From assembly GCA_965276665.1 (NCBI GenBank), contig OZ255620.1, positions 4,774,001 to 4,838,000 on the forward strand: a stretch of DNA of 64,000 nucleotides, written 5' to 3'. A program made the position numbers and the translations under genes. The notes below the pieces were generated by a model. That model did not search any database and had not been told where the DNA came from. It worked only from the letters and a program-made list of their open reading frames with translations. This DNA is from CAWGJC01 sp965276665 (GTDB taxonomy: Bacteria; Pseudomonadota; Alphaproteobacteria; Acetobacterales; Acetobacteraceae). Of this stretch, positions 55,275 through 64,000 are shown in pieces (within the stretch, counting starts at the first letter, position 1; the number at the start of each line of letters is the position of its first letter).

Positions 55275-56006
55275 ATGGGAATGCCGGGCACGCATATGAC
55301 CGATTGGGACCGCGATGCCGCGCTGACCACCGCGCGCATGCTGCTCGAGATCAAGGCGGTGAATTTCCGCCCCGAGGAGCCCTATACCTTCACTTCGGGC
55401 TGGAAATCCCCTGTCTACGTGGATTGCCGCCGCATCATCTATTTCCCGCGGGCGCGAGCGCGCATCTGCGAACTGGCCGTCGAGAAGATCACGCGCCATA
55501 TCGGCTGCGAGACGATCGAGGTGGTCGCGGGCGGCGAGACCGCCGGCATCCCGTTCGCGGCCTGGATCGCAGATCGGATGATGACTCCAATGGCCTATGT
55601 GCGGAAGAAGCCCAAGGGGTTTGGCCGCAACGCGCTGATCGAGGGCGACGTGCCGGAGGGGCGGCGCACGCTGCTGGTCGAGGACTTGACCACGGATGGC
55701 CGGTCGAAGATCCAGTTCGCGCAGGCGCTTCGCGACGCCGGCGCCCTGGTGAACCATGCCTTCGTCGTGTTCTTCTACGGCGTCTTTCCGGGCGCGTTTG
55801 AGGAACTGGCGCGGATGGACATCACGCTCCATGCCCTGTGCACCTGGTGGGACGTTCTCGAGGCGTGCCGCGACCGGCCCTATTTCAGCGAATCCGCGCT
55901 CGCCGAAGTGCGTCGCTTTCTTGAGAATCCTGTCGCCTGGTCCGCCAAGCATGGCGGCGTCTCGTCGGTGGCGGAAGCGGCGGAGCGTAAGGCCGCCGCG
56001 GGCTAG
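55275..56006 (+). CDS. pyrE: Orotate phosphoribosyltransferase
   Basis: A 243-residue enzyme (236 if ATG 55296 is used) that attaches ribose-phosphate to orotate in pyrimidine synthesis. FTSGWKSPVYVDCRRIIYFP near residue 40 and the PRPP loop TLLVEDLTTDGRSK near 135 are diagnostic. The start is not certain: ATGs at 55275, 55281 and 55296 are all possible. It is divergent from the tartrate dehydrogenase gene and convergent with the metallophosphoesterase gene (4-bp overlap). Confidence 0.95.
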   Translation: MGMPGTHMTDWDRDAALTTARMLLEIKAVNFRPEEPYTFTSGWKSPVYVDCRRIIYFPRARARICELAVEKITRHIGCETIEVVAGGETAGIPFAAWIADRMMTPMAYVRKKPKGFGRNALIEGDVPEGRRTLLVEDLTTDGRSKIQFAQALRDAGALVNHAFVVFFYGVFPGAFEELARMDITLHALCTWWDVLEACRDRPYFSESALAEVRRFLENPVAWSAKHGGVSSVAEAAERKAAAG

Positions 56007-57349
56007 GCGTCGCGTCCGGGAACGATCTGCCTGGTCTTGAGATCGATCGTCACGCTGTCATCCGGGGTCTTGGCGTCGCCGCCATCGTCAGCCGGATGAT
56101 ATTCGATCCGGAGATCCCGGCTGGTCACCAGGATCCGCATGTAACCGTAATCTCGGTCGTCGTAATTCTCCAGCACCACGCGGTCCCGCCCATGACCCGG
56201 CTGCTGGATTATGGCCGGTGTACGCAGCGGCGCCTCATACCGCGACAAGGCGTTGCTCGTCCGGGGGGCGGGCTCGCGCTTCAGCCGGACCACGTTATGG
56301 CCGCCATTGCCCGAGATGATGTAGGGGATCTGGGTGTCGCCGCGATCGCGGGTGAAGCGCTGGTAATTATGGGCGTGGCCTGACAGCACGGCATGCGGCC
56401 AGACCCCGGCCTTCTCGCACGCGGCGTCGATCTGGCCCAGCATTTCGGCGCTCCAACCGTGCTGCGAGCCTGCGGTATAAGCCGGGTGGTGGTGCGCGAG
56501 CAGCAGCGCGCCGGTGAAATCCTGCGCGCGGGCAAGCGCTGCTGACAGGAACTCGAGCTGGCTGTCGCCGATATCCGGGCTCGCGATCACGCCCGGATCC
56601 TCCAGCACATTGCTGTAAAGCGCGATGACGCGAAGCATCGGCGCTTCGAAGGTGAAGAATACCCCCGGCTCGATCTGCGCCGTCCGGGAGAGGCCGCCTG
56701 CTTCGGGCGTGACGGTGAAATCGGTCGCGCAGAAATTCTCGAAGAACGCGGCGAGTGTCGGCGTGTCCCGACCTGGCGCGACCATGCCGTCATGGTTGCC
56801 GGCGATGGCGATGATCGGCGCCGGATAGTCGCGGTAGGGCTCGTAGAACTGGTCGTAATAGTAGGCCGCCTCGCCAAAATTATAGATGACGTCGCCGAGA
56901 TGAAAGAGGAACCGCGGTATTTGGTTCGCATCCTGTTCATCGAAATCGGCGACCATCTTGTCAGCAACGGCGCTCTGATGTTCGGGCCCACGAACATTGC
57001 CGGTGTCGCCGACGGCATGAAATACGAGCACTCCGGCCGTCTCTATCTCCTGCTCGATGGATTTGCCGACTTCTCCCAGTGTCTGCGCCAGCGTCAACCG
57101 CGGCTCTGTACCGCCGCGCGGCGCCGGGAAAGGCATCGGGCCAAGCTTATGCTCCCGATTAAGCTCGTCGATTGTCTTGTAGGCCGCATCGTCCGATGGG
57201 TGCGGAACGCGGAATTTGGTCGGATCGGCGCTCGGCCGGGGCTGCGCGAAGACCGGCTGGTCGAGCCCGACCGGCGGCGTATCGGCCGGGGCGGGAGGCC
57301 TGGGCTGCTGGCGGTGGTGCGCCGGAGATCGGTGTGGAGGATGCGCCAT
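56003..57349 (-). CDS. Metallophosphoesterase, calcineurin-like
   Basis: A 448-residue phosphoesterase. After a Pro/His-rich N-terminal ~75 residues comes the catalytic fold: FHAVGDTGNVRG near residue 110, LHLGDVIYNFGE-type block (FHLGDVIYNFGEAAYYYDQF) near 155, AIAGNHDGMV near 185, LLLAHHHPAY near 290 and LSGHAHNYQRF near 330. All metal ligands are present. No signal peptide is seen. It lies 52 bp downstream of the DUF1275 gene on the same strand. ATG at 57349 is preferred because longer frames run inside that gene. Confidence 0.88.
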   Translation of the reverse strand: MAHPPHRSPAHHRQQPRPPAPADTPPVGLDQPVFAQPRPSADPTKFRVPHPSDDAAYKTIDELNREHKLGPMPFPAPRGGTEPRLTLAQTLGEVGKSIEQEIETAGVLVFHAVGDTGNVRGPEHQSAVADKMVADFDEQDANQIPRFLFHLGDVIYNFGEAAYYYDQFYEPYRDYPAPIIAIAGNHDGMVAPGRDTPTLAAFFENFCATDFTVTPEAGGLSRTAQIEPGVFFTFEAPMLRVIALYSNVLEDPGVIASPDIGDSQLEFLSAALARAQDFTGALLLAHHHPAYTAGSQHGWSAEMLGQIDAACEKAGVWPHAVLSGHAHNYQRFTRDRGDTQIPYIISGNGGHNVVRLKREPAPRTSNALSRYEAPLRTPAIIQQPGHGRDRVVLENYDDRDYGYMRILVTSRDLRIEYHPADDGGDAKTPDDSVTIDLKTRQIVPGRDA

Positions 57350-57401
57350 GCTGCGAGTCCCGTCTTGCTGCGGACGGGCGATGCTGGCGCCCTGCGAACG
57401 A

Positions 57402-58037
57402 TTATGCCCGTGATGATGGCGTGAAGAACGCGATTGCAATGAGCGCGAGCGCAGGTAAGACGATCGTCTTGGGCCCTCCGAACAAGAGACTCGCCCCGCC
57501 TCCGGCGCAGCCGGCCGCAAAGAAGAACATAGCGGGCAACGTCTTTCCGAGCCGCTTTCGTGCCTGATCGCGCACGTCCAAGCTCGGCGGTCGATGGAGC
57601 GTCGCCAAATCGATCATGGCCTGCACGGTATTGCTGGTCATGACGGCCGTCGACGGCAGTCCGGGCAGCAGTCGGTTGGCTGCGTTCTGGACTGCCATAG
57701 CCGCCACGCCCGCCATGCCGAACAAGATGACGAGAAGGCCGTGTGGCTGCGCGGCCGCCGCGGTGCCAAGCTCGGCGCAGAGCATGAGCAGGGCCGCCTC
57801 GATCAGAAAGAGCAGCCTGGGCCGATCGAGCAACGCCGCCAGCCAGGCGACTAGGACGAAGACCGGCACGGCCAGCGCCTTCATCATCAGATTCCCGTCC
57901 GGATGACCGAACGCGACGATGGCCAGCACGATGTTGCCGGTCACATGCGCGGTAAAAAGCCCGATCTCACAGAACACGGCGGCATCCACCCAGCCGGCGG
58001 CAATCGCGAGGGAGGCGAGAAGCAAGCGATCCTTCAT
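57402..58037 (-). CDS. DUF1275 (YoaK-like) membrane protein
   Basis: A 211-residue membrane protein of six hydrophobic segments. GWVDAAVFCEIGLFTAHVTG, then NIVLAIVAFG near the N-terminus, is the DUF1275 signature, and LPSTAVMTSNTVQAMIDLAT near residue 130 fits too. Function unknown. ATG at 58037 is divergent from the transaminase gene across 119 bp. Confidence 0.9.
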   Translation of the reverse strand: MKDRLLLASLAIAAGWVDAAVFCEIGLFTAHVTGNIVLAIVAFGHPDGNLMMKALAVPVFVLVAWLAALLDRPRLLFLIEAALLMLCAELGTAAAAQPHGLLVILFGMAGVAAMAVQNAANRLLPGLPSTAVMTSNTVQAMIDLATLHRPPSLDVRDQARKRLGKTLPAMFFFAAGCAGGGASLLFGGPKTIVLPALALIAIAFFTPSSRA

Positions 58038-58156
58038 CGTCGGCGGCCGCCGAATGATCCTGGAAAGCGAGTATTATTGTCGCTAGGCAACATCAACGCC
58101 TAACGAGGGTTCCCGCCAGCATCAGGCGCGCGCTAAGCTACCCATACACAGCGCTC

Positions 58157-59572
58157 ATGCAGAGGATCACAATGACCCCGCCTCGTGCGAATTCTGCCGC
58201 CGCCCGCGACATCGCCCATGCGCTTCACCCTTATACCGATCTGAAGACGCATCTGGAAACCGGCCCTCTCGTCATCACTAAGGGGAAGGGCGTGCGGGTT
58301 TGGGACGAGACCGGGAAGGAATACATCGAGAGCGTCGCCGGCCTGTGGTGCGCCTCGCTCGGCTTCGACAATGAGCGCCTCGCCAAGGCCGCCTACGACC
58401 AGATGCGAACGCTCCCCTTCTATCATTCGTTCGCGGCGAAATCGCACATGCCGATGATCGATCTCGCCGAAATGCTGATCGAGCGGGCACCGGTGCCGAT
58501 GAGCAAAGTCTTCTTTGCCAATTCGGGCTCCGAGGCGAATGACAGCGTCATCAAGATGATCTGGTATTTCAATAATGCCGTCGGGCGGCCGAAGAAGAAG
58601 AAGATAATCGGTCGGATAAAGGGCTACCATGGCATCACGCTTGCATCCGCGTCTTTGACCGGCCTCCCGATGAACCATCGCAGCTTCGATGTGCCGCTGC
58701 CTGGATTTATCCATACCATCACGCCTCATCACTACCACGGCGCCGGGTCCGGTGAGAGCGAGGAGGCGTTTGCGACGCGCTGCGCCGAAGAACTCGAGAA
58801 GCTCATCCTCGCCGAAGATCCGGATACGGTGGCTGGCATGTTCGCCGAACCCGTGCTGGGCGCCGGCGGCGTTATCGTTCCGCCGCGCACCTACTACGAG
58901 AAGATCCAGGCTATTTGCCGCAAATACGACATCCTCTTCGTGGCGGACGAGGTGATCTGCGGGTTCGGGCGCACCGGGAATTACTGGGGCTCGCAGACAA
59001 TGCACATCCAGCCCGACATTCTGAGCTGCGCCAAAGCGCTTTCCTCGGCCTACCTGCCGATCAGCGCCGTCATGGTGAATGACCGTGTGTTCCAGGGCCT
59101 TGCCGAGGAAAGCCACAAGATCGGCGCATTCGGTCATGGCTACACGTATTCCGGCCATCCGGTCAGCGCTGCCGTCGCTGTCGAAACGCTGAAGATCTAT
59201 GATGAGATGCGGATCGTCGACCATGTTCGCTCGGTGGGTGACCATATGCAGGCAGAGCTGCGGCGGCACTTCGCCGATCATCCGCTCGTCGGCGAGGTAC
59301 GTGGTGTCGGCCTGATCGCGGCAGTCGAGTTGGTCGCAGACAAGGCGGTCCACAAAAACTTCGACCCCACCGCGAAGATCGGCGGCCGACTCGCTAAACT
59401 CTGTGAAGAGTACGGCGTGCTCTCGCGGTCAGTCGTGAACGACACGCTCTGCTTCAGCCCGCCCCTCATCATAACCGAGCCCGAAATCGACGAGATGATC
59501 GGCCGGGTCGCAAAGGCCCTCGATGCCCTGACAGTGGAGCTGCGCCGCGAGCAAATCGTGGCGGTCAGCTAG
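58157..59572 (+). CDS. Class-III aminotransferase (omega-transaminase)
   Basis: A 471-residue PLP enzyme. The PLP lysine is in LSCAKALSSAYLPISAVMVN near residue 297, DEVICGFGRTGNYWG near 272 binds the ring nitrogen, and FFANSGSEANDSVIKM near 120 binds phosphate. Family members move amino groups from omega-amino acids, putrescine or beta-alanine to pyruvate. A polyamine link with the importer at 1-5 kb is possible but unproven. ATG at 58157; the stop overlaps the convergent Hsp70-like gene by 8 bp. Confidence 0.94.
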   Translation: MQRITMTPPRANSAAARDIAHALHPYTDLKTHLETGPLVITKGKGVRVWDETGKEYIESVAGLWCASLGFDNERLAKAAYDQMRTLPFYHSFAAKSHMPMIDLAEMLIERAPVPMSKVFFANSGSEANDSVIKMIWYFNNAVGRPKKKKIIGRIKGYHGITLASASLTGLPMNHRSFDVPLPGFIHTITPHHYHGAGSGESEEAFATRCAEELEKLILAEDPDTVAGMFAEPVLGAGGVIVPPRTYYEKIQAICRKYDILFVADEVICGFGRTGNYWGSQTMHIQPDILSCAKALSSAYLPISAVMVNDRVFQGLAEESHKIGAFGHGYTYSGHPVSAAVAVETLKIYDEMRIVDHVRSVGDHMQAELRRHFADHPLVGEVRGVGLIAAVELVADKAVHKNFDPTAKIGGRLAKLCEEYGVLSRSVVNDTLCFSPPLIITEPEIDEMIGRVAKALDALTVELRREQIVAVS

Positions 59573-60905
59573 AAGACCGGGCGGGGTCGCGGAGCCCAAG
59601 CTCCAGATCCCGCCCGATCAGCGCCAGGCCTTCCGCAACGGAGACGAACTCGCCGCCGGCGGATATCCGCTCGGAGCCAAATCGTTCGGTGAATAGGCGC
59701 CGGATTGCGGTGACGAAGGACGTGCCTCCGGTCAGGAACACACGGTCCACCTCGTGATCCGCCAGTCCGGCATCTGCCATCGCCTCATCCACCGTCGCGG
59801 CGATGCGCTCGATATCTCCCGCGATCCAACTCTCGAAATCACGCCGGGTTAGACGAGCGTCAAAGCTGAGACCCTCGGCCTCGAAGATTATTTCGGTTTC
59901 GTCCGCCCGCGAGAGCGCGGCTTTGGCGCGCGACACCGATTGATAGAGTTGAAATCCGAGCTCTCTCTCGATGATGATGATGAGGTCGCCGAGCTTGTCC
60001 GGGGCACTCGAAAGCCGAGCGATCTCGTGCAGGTCCCGCAGCGTCTTGGGGGTGCGAAGCAGCGAGAGCCGATGCCAGCGCGCGAAGTCGCTGTAGAACC
60101 CTTGAGGAATCGGCATATCCTTGCCCATGATCCTGTAGGTCTCGCCCTTGCCGAGCATCGGCGCGATCAGATGATCGATGATGCGGTAGTCGAACACGTC
60201 ACCGGCTATGCCGATCCCGGCCGTCCCGAGCGGGATTGCACGTGGCTGCCCACCCACGAAATCGAAGTGGATGAGCGAAAAATCGCTGGTTCCACCGCCG
60301 AAATCTGCGACCAGTACGGTGGCCGCCTCTCGCAGACTCCGTGCATACCCGTAGCCTGCCCCCTCCGGCTCGAGTGCGACGTCCACGTGCGGCAGGCCCG
60401 CCTCTCGATAAGCCGTCCGAAGGCGCGTCTCGGCGAGCTCGCCGTCGGCGAATTCCCCCGCAAAACGCACCGGGCGCCCGATGACCGCACGGCCACCGAA
60501 ACCCAGGTTGACATTACCGTCGCCCAGCCGGAACAGAGCCCGGAGGAAGGTCGCGATCATCGTCTCGAGAGTTGTCGGTCGACCGAAGATGCGCGTCTCG
60601 CGGAAGCTGCGTTGCGCGAGATAGGTCTTCATCGACATGATCAGTCGCGAGTCGCGCGAATCCTCGAGATAGGAGCGGATTGCCCACGGTCCGGCTTCAT
60701 GTCGGTCAGTGATGCGCGCGCCATCGTGCTCTTGCCAGTAACAGAGCACGGTGCGGAATGTCTCGAAGCTCTCTCTGCCCAGCGAAAAGCGTGTGGTATG
60801 GGGGCGGCCGCTCTCGTCGAGCAGGGTGAGCACGCTGTTTGTCGTGCCGAAATCGATGCCGATCACGGGGCGCATGGCGAGCTCGTTGATGGGGGTGCGC
60901 GTCAT
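59565..60905 (-). CDS. YegD-like Hsp70-family protein
   Basis: A 446-residue protein with only the ATPase half of Hsp70. VIGIDFGTTNSVLTLL is the phosphate-1 loop, LVADFGGGTSDFSLIHFD near residue 200 is phosphate-2, and VFLTGGTSFVTAIRR near 385 is the adenosine motif. The substrate-binding half is missing, as in YegD. Client and role are unknown. ATG at 60905 or at 60875. Confidence 0.88.
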   Translation of the reverse strand: MTRTPINELAMRPVIGIDFGTTNSVLTLLDESGRPHTTRFSLGRESFETFRTVLCYWQEHDGARITDRHEAGPWAIRSYLEDSRDSRLIMSMKTYLAQRSFRETRIFGRPTTLETMIATFLRALFRLGDGNVNLGFGGRAVIGRPVRFAGEFADGELAETRLRTAYREAGLPHVDVALEPEGAGYGYARSLREAATVLVADFGGGTSDFSLIHFDFVGGQPRAIPLGTAGIGIAGDVFDYRIIDHLIAPMLGKGETYRIMGKDMPIPQGFYSDFARWHRLSLLRTPKTLRDLHEIARLSSAPDKLGDLIIIIERELGFQLYQSVSRAKAALSRADETEIIFEAEGLSFDARLTRRDFESWIAGDIERIAATVDEAMADAGLADHEVDRVFLTGGTSFVTAIRRLFTERFGSERISAGGEFVSVAEGLALIGRDLELGLRDPARSSS

Positions 60906-61094
60906 AGCCAATGGGGCGGCGATTTCCAAGTCCGGCGGAGCATCCGTCCAGGAGCAATGGGAGAGGGGGCTAACTGATGCATCGAACGGATTTACGTCAG
61001 AGCTTATAGGGGCAACCGCACGAAGAAAAGCGGAGCGCCCAAACAAGCCTCGGTGCTAGTCATGACCACCCTGAGGCGGTTCGCGCCGTGCCAG

Positions 61095-62132
61095 TCATCG
61101 CCCGCGGCTCACCGTATAGTCGGCGACATTTGCCAAGGCGCGGCGTAATGGTGTGTCCGGGAAAATAGCTAGTGTCGTCTTTGCCCGCTTGGCGAAGCCG
61201 GCCGCCCGGTCGAGGGTCATCCCGATCGCGCCACGTCGCGCCATCAAGTCGAGCGCGTGATCGAGATCGTCCGGTGTCTGTTTGTTCTCGCCGATCGTGC
61301 GTTCCCAGAACGCCCGCTCCGTCGCATCCCCGGCGGCATAGGCCGCGAGCACGGGAAGGGTGGTCTTTCCTTCGCGGAAGTCGTCCCCCACGGTCTTGCC
61401 GAGCTTGGCCTGGTCCGCCGCATAGTCGAGCGCATCGTCGACGAGTTGAAAGGCTATCCCGAGGTCGAGTCCGTAGCAGGCGAGCGCCTCTGCCTCTGCC
61501 TCCGGCCGGCCCGCAACAACGGCACCCACTTCGCAGGCGGCTGAGAACAGCGACGCGGTCTTGCCGCGGATGACCTCGAGGTAGCGCTCCTCCGACGTGC
61601 CAAGGTCGTTCTGCGTCACGAGCTGCAGCACCTCGCCTTCGGCGATCGTGGCTGCGGCCCGGGAAAGGATGGCGAGCACCGGGAGCGAGCCGTCATCCAC
61701 CATCAGCTGGAAAGCGCGCGCGAATAGGAAGTCCCCCACCAGAACGGACGCCTTGTTTCCGAATACGGCGTTCGCACTGGCTAAGCCTCGCCGCAGGAGG
61801 CTTTCATCCACCACATCGTCGTGCAGAAGGGTCGCCGTGTGGATGAATTCGACGCAGGCGGCGAGGCCGACATGCCTGTCATCTCCCTCCGGGGCCCCAC
61901 ACATGCGGGCCGCCGCGAGTGTGAGCAGGGGGCGGAGGCGCTTGCCCCCGGCTGCCACGATATGCGCGGCGAGTTCCGGGATCAGCGCGACCGGGCTGTC
62001 CATGCGCGCCACGATTGCGCGATTGCAGGCTTCGAGATCCCGAGTAACCATGGCCGAGAGCGCGGAGAGAGCATCCTCGCCTGCGACCGGCACGATCGGG
62101 CTTGAATGGACCGTTCCGGCCGCGACGCCCAC
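61095..62132 (-). CDS. ispB: Octaprenyl/polyprenyl diphosphate synthase
   Basis: A 345-residue trans-prenyltransferase that makes the ubiquinone side chain. The first aspartate-rich motif is LLHDDVVDESLLRRG near residue 95 and the second is LVDDALDYAADQAKLGKTVG near 225; GGKRLRPLLTLAAARM binds diphosphate. GTG at 62132 has AGGAG 6 bases upstream; the longer frame lacks a site. It is divergent from the DUF2007 gene. Confidence 0.95.
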   Translation of the reverse strand: MGVAAGTVHSSPIVPVAGEDALSALSAMVTRDLEACNRAIVARMDSPVALIPELAAHIVAAGGKRLRPLLTLAAARMCGAPEGDDRHVGLAACVEFIHTATLLHDDVVDESLLRRGLASANAVFGNKASVLVGDFLFARAFQLMVDDGSLPVLAILSRAAATIAEGEVLQLVTQNDLGTSEERYLEVIRGKTASLFSAACEVGAVVAGRPEAEAEALACYGLDLGIAFQLVDDALDYAADQAKLGKTVGDDFREGKTTLPVLAAYAAGDATERAFWERTIGENKQTPDDLDHALDLMARRGAIGMTLDRAAGFAKRAKTTLAIFPDTPLRRALANVADYTVSRGR

Positions 62133-62249
62133 TAATTTCTCCTGGCTTGATCCCGCTGCGCGGCAAGGCACCATATCGGGGTGCCCGAAACGGGGTCAAG
62201 GCGAGGCCGTTCCGCCCCGCTCCAACGTCGAGGTCGGGGGGAGCCGTCG

Positions 62250-62456
62250 ATGCATACGATCGTCGCCACGAACAATCTTGTAAGGCTCAGTTTCCTCACC
62301 GCGCTCCTGAGGGATGCCGGGATTGACTGCGTGCTGCTGGACGCGCATGCGAGTGCGGTGGACGGGAGCATCGGCGCCGTACCGCGCCGGCTCGTCGTTG
62401 CGGAAAAGGATGCTGCCCGGGCTCGCCGTATCCTGTCGGAGGCGGGCGAGGCGTAA
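62250..62456 (+). CDS. DUF2007 protein
   Basis: A 68-residue protein, MHTIVATNNLVRLSFLTALL then DAGIDCVLLDAHASAVDGSI and RRLVVAEKDAARARRILSEA. This matches the DUF2007 small ferredoxin-like domain. The stop and the next start overlap as TAATG, so it is coupled to the methyltransferase. The role is unknown. Confidence 0.9.
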   Translation: MHTIVATNNLVRLSFLTALLRDAGIDCVLLDAHASAVDGSIGAVPRRLVVAEKDAARARRILSEAGEA

Positions 62457-63172
62457 TGGAAAGATGCGAAGGCTTGCTCCTCGGTGGCAGGGTGCACTAT
62501 GTGCAGGCGGCCGAAGGCTTTCGAACCGGCATCGAGCCGGTGCTGCTGGCGGCCGCCATCGAGGCCCGCCCGGGCGAGCGAGTACTCGAAGGCGGCACTG
62601 GTGCCGGAGCAGCGCTGCTTTGCCTGGCTCACAGGGTGCCGGGGATCACTGGACGCGGGATCGAACGGGACCCGGCCATTGCAGCGCTGGCGCGGGAGAA
62701 TCTCGCTGCGAATGGCTTCGCCGACATCGATATCCAGGTCGATGACCTCGAATCGAGCCGGATCGCTCCTGGCTATGATCATGCCTTCGCCAATCCTCCA
62801 TATCATTTGCCCGGCACTGTCTCCCCACAGGCGTCTCGCGAAAAGGCAAAGCGTGGGCCAGTCGGTCTTCTCGAGCGCTGGATCACGGCGCTGGCGGCGC
62901 CGCTTCGCCATCGCGGCACGCTGACGTTGATCCTGCCTGCCGCGCGCCTTCCGGAAGCCCTGACCGCAATGGCGGCGGCGGATTGTGGTGCGATGACGAT
63001 TCTGCCGCTTTGGCCCAAGGCAGGGCGACCCGCAAAGCTCACTCTACTGCGTGGCGTGCGCGCGCGTCGTTCCCCCTGTCGCCTCCTGCCCGGGCTTGTC
63101 TTGCATGCCGAATCGGGCTTCACGCCGGCTGCCGAGGCGATCTTACGAGACGGAGCGACGCTGATATCCTAA
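62456..63172 (+). CDS. trmN6: tRNA1(Val) (adenine37-N6)-methyltransferase-like protein
   Basis: A 238-residue SAM-dependent methyltransferase. The SAM loop is VLEGGTGAGAALLCLAHR near residue 45 and the catalytic NPPY is in AFANPPYHLPG near 125, as in N6-adenine methylases (TrmN6/YfiC). The exact tRNA target is by family inference. ATG at 62456. Confidence 0.88.
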   Translation: MERCEGLLLGGRVHYVQAAEGFRTGIEPVLLAAAIEARPGERVLEGGTGAGAALLCLAHRVPGITGRGIERDPAIAALARENLAANGFADIDIQVDDLESSRIAPGYDHAFANPPYHLPGTVSPQASREKAKRGPVGLLERWITALAAPLRHRGTLTLILPAARLPEALTAMAAADCGAMTILPLWPKAGRPAKLTLLRGVRARRSPCRLLPGLVLHAESGFTPAAEAILRDGATLIS

Positions 63173-63294
63173 AAAGCCCCGGAACCGTATGACTTGAAGC
63201 GCATGCACGAGGGCGGTATGCGGCTATGTCCATCGCCGTCTACTAAGCATTTTTCGATGCGAACGTGCGCGCGAAGCAACACACGGAGTCAATG

Positions 63295-63522
63295 ATGCGC
63301 AATAGACGATCCTTCCTCTTAGCGGCAGCCGCTGCCATCGGCGTTCCCGCCGCCGTCGCGGTTGCGCAGCCAATCGTGATCGTCCGGCCGCCGATGCCGG
63401 CGCCGCTGATGGAGCGTCGCCCGCCGCCGCCGGGTGGGCCATACCGCTGGGGCTGGGTGCCCGGGCATTGGAGCTGGAACGGTAGACGCTGGTTCTGGAT
63501 TGGCGGTCACTGGAGGCACTGA
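63295..63522 (+). CDS. Small secreted YXWGXW-type protein
   Basis: A 75-residue protein with a signal peptide (MRNRRSFLLAAAAAIGVPAA) and a Pro-rich linker, then aromatic repeats YRWGWVPGHWSWNG and RWFWIGGHWRH, the 'YXWGXW' repeat family found in many proteobacterial envelope proteins. Function is not known. The second of two adjacent ATGs (63295) is spaced better from GGAG than the first (63292). Confidence 0.85.
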   Translation: MRNRRSFLLAAAAAIGVPAAVAVAQPIVIVRPPMPAPLMERRPPPPGGPYRWGWVPGHWSWNGRRWFWIGGHWRH

Positions 63523-63565
63523 AAACCTTGGCCTAAGGGCACGAAGTGGATGCCCTTCGTGCCAT

Positions 63566-63674
63566 TAGAGCATCATTCGTTCGAACGGAAGCGTTCGAGC
63601 GGATATAAACACGCTTGCTAAAACAGAGAGCTAGAGCCTGTGTAGTGAGCGAATGCAAACGTAACATGCTCTAG
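63566..63674. repeat. GAGCAT-type palindromic element, long form, second copy
   Basis: About 109 bp bounded by TAGAGCATC and ACATGCTCTAG, with internal CGTTCGAACGGAAGCGTTCG and AGAGAGCTAGAGCC. It is the 27254-27360 element in reverse, with differences. Its right CTA forms the TAG stop of the partial gene on the minus strand at 63671. Confidence 0.8.
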
Positions 63675-64000
63675 TCAGCCGAAATCGCCGTGACCGTCGC
63701 CAGTGCTGCCTCGAGTTGTCGAACCCGGTCCCGCAAGCTTGGGACCTGCTCAGCTGCGCGCTGCATCTGCGCAAATATGTGTTCGAAGCCGATGAAGATA
63801 TCGGCCCTCTTGCGTATCTCCTCGCCTAGGTAGGCGGCTTTGACGCACGCTTTGAGCGCGCTGTAAAATTGCTGCGTTGAAATATGTGGCTGTTCAGGTT
63901 TGCCTCCGTCGTGCCGCAGTTGCGTGTCGACGATCTCTCCAGCAACGCGCGCAAGCATCGGATCGTCCGGGTTCCAGCCGAGATCAAGGGTTCGGATCAT
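63671..64000 (-). CDS. Unknown protein, at right edge of window
   Basis: A frame of 109 codons reaching an ATG at position 64000; the start could lie further right. The visible part reads MIRTLDLGWNPDDPMLARVA and RKRADIFIGFEHIFAQMQRA, then a likely coiled coil (LRDRVRQLEAALATV) at the C-terminus. I do not recognise it. Confidence 0.55.
   Translation of the reverse strand: MIRTLDLGWNPDDPMLARVAGEIVDTQLRHDGGKPEQPHISTQQFYSALKACVKAAYLGEEIRKRADIFIGFEHIFAQMQRAAEQVPSLRDRVRQLEAALATVTAISAD

Overview
The window is high-GC DNA from an alphaproteobacterium, most likely Rhodospirillales/Acetobacteraceae. This is inferred from the trpB-trpA-accD-folC run, the pdxH/fabI-aroC arrangement, the ispB/DUF2007/trmN6 neighbourhood and the 'CCCCTGG...CCAGGGG' intergenic repeats; no rRNA or marker comparison was possible. 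Most of it is ordinary chromosome, densely packed, with many 1-8 bp start/stop overlaps.

Layout. 1-9.4 kb: two divergent ABC importer operons. The leftward one is polyamine/opine-type (two permeases, ATPase, binding protein, then an amidohydrolase). The rightward one is Ugp-type (two permeases, binding protein, phosphodiesterase) and has no ATPase of its own. 9.4-12.2 kb: DUF2934 protein, BadF-type sugar kinase, lipoprotein, CorA. 12.4-16.6 kb: trpB-trpA-accD-folC. 16.6-20.2 kb: pqiABC. 20.3-25 kb: a patchwork behind tRNA-Thr(CGT) with arm-site-like tandem repeats, an iteron-like array, three frameshifted genes (GNAT, excisionase-like HTH, DUF6894) and some intact regulators and enzymes. 25-30 kb: Crp/Fnr regulator, MFS transporter, 2H phosphoesterase, ogt and an Ada-AlkA fusion, tRNA-Thr(TGT). 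30-39 kb: small secreted protein, YidB-like protein, KatE catalase, diguanylate cyclase, amidohydrolase, copper P-type ATPase. 39-43 kb: unknown gene, aroC, fabI, pdxH, tRNA-Pro(GGG).

43.1-46.65 kb is an old integrative element at tRNA-Pro(GGG). Its far end carries a degenerate copy of the tRNA 3' half and the last codons of a tyrosine recombinase, including the YAHL tyrosine. Inside is a beta-strand-repeat surface/secreted protein gene broken by two frameshifts and by an IS630-family insertion. Removing the IS and one TA exactly restores the reading frame.

46.9-51.1 kb holds a glycan cluster (DegT-type aminotransferase, PglF/FlaA1-type dehydratase, WecA-type transferase). 51-58 kb has a secreted protein, two dehydrogenases, a tartrate/malate dehydrogenase, pyrE, a metallophosphoesterase and a DUF1275 protein. 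58-64 kb has an omega-transaminase, a YegD-like Hsp70, ispB, DUF2007, a tRNA methyltransferase, a YXWGXW protein and a partial unknown gene.

Palindromic elements ending in TAGAGCAT/ATGCTCTA recur at 11.2, 27.3, 50.0 and 63.6 kb. In three of the four places they supply the TAG stop codon of the adjoining gene or genes. I did not find a convincing new defence or biosynthetic system; the most unusual signals are the two decayed integrative regions and the stop-codon-donating repeats.
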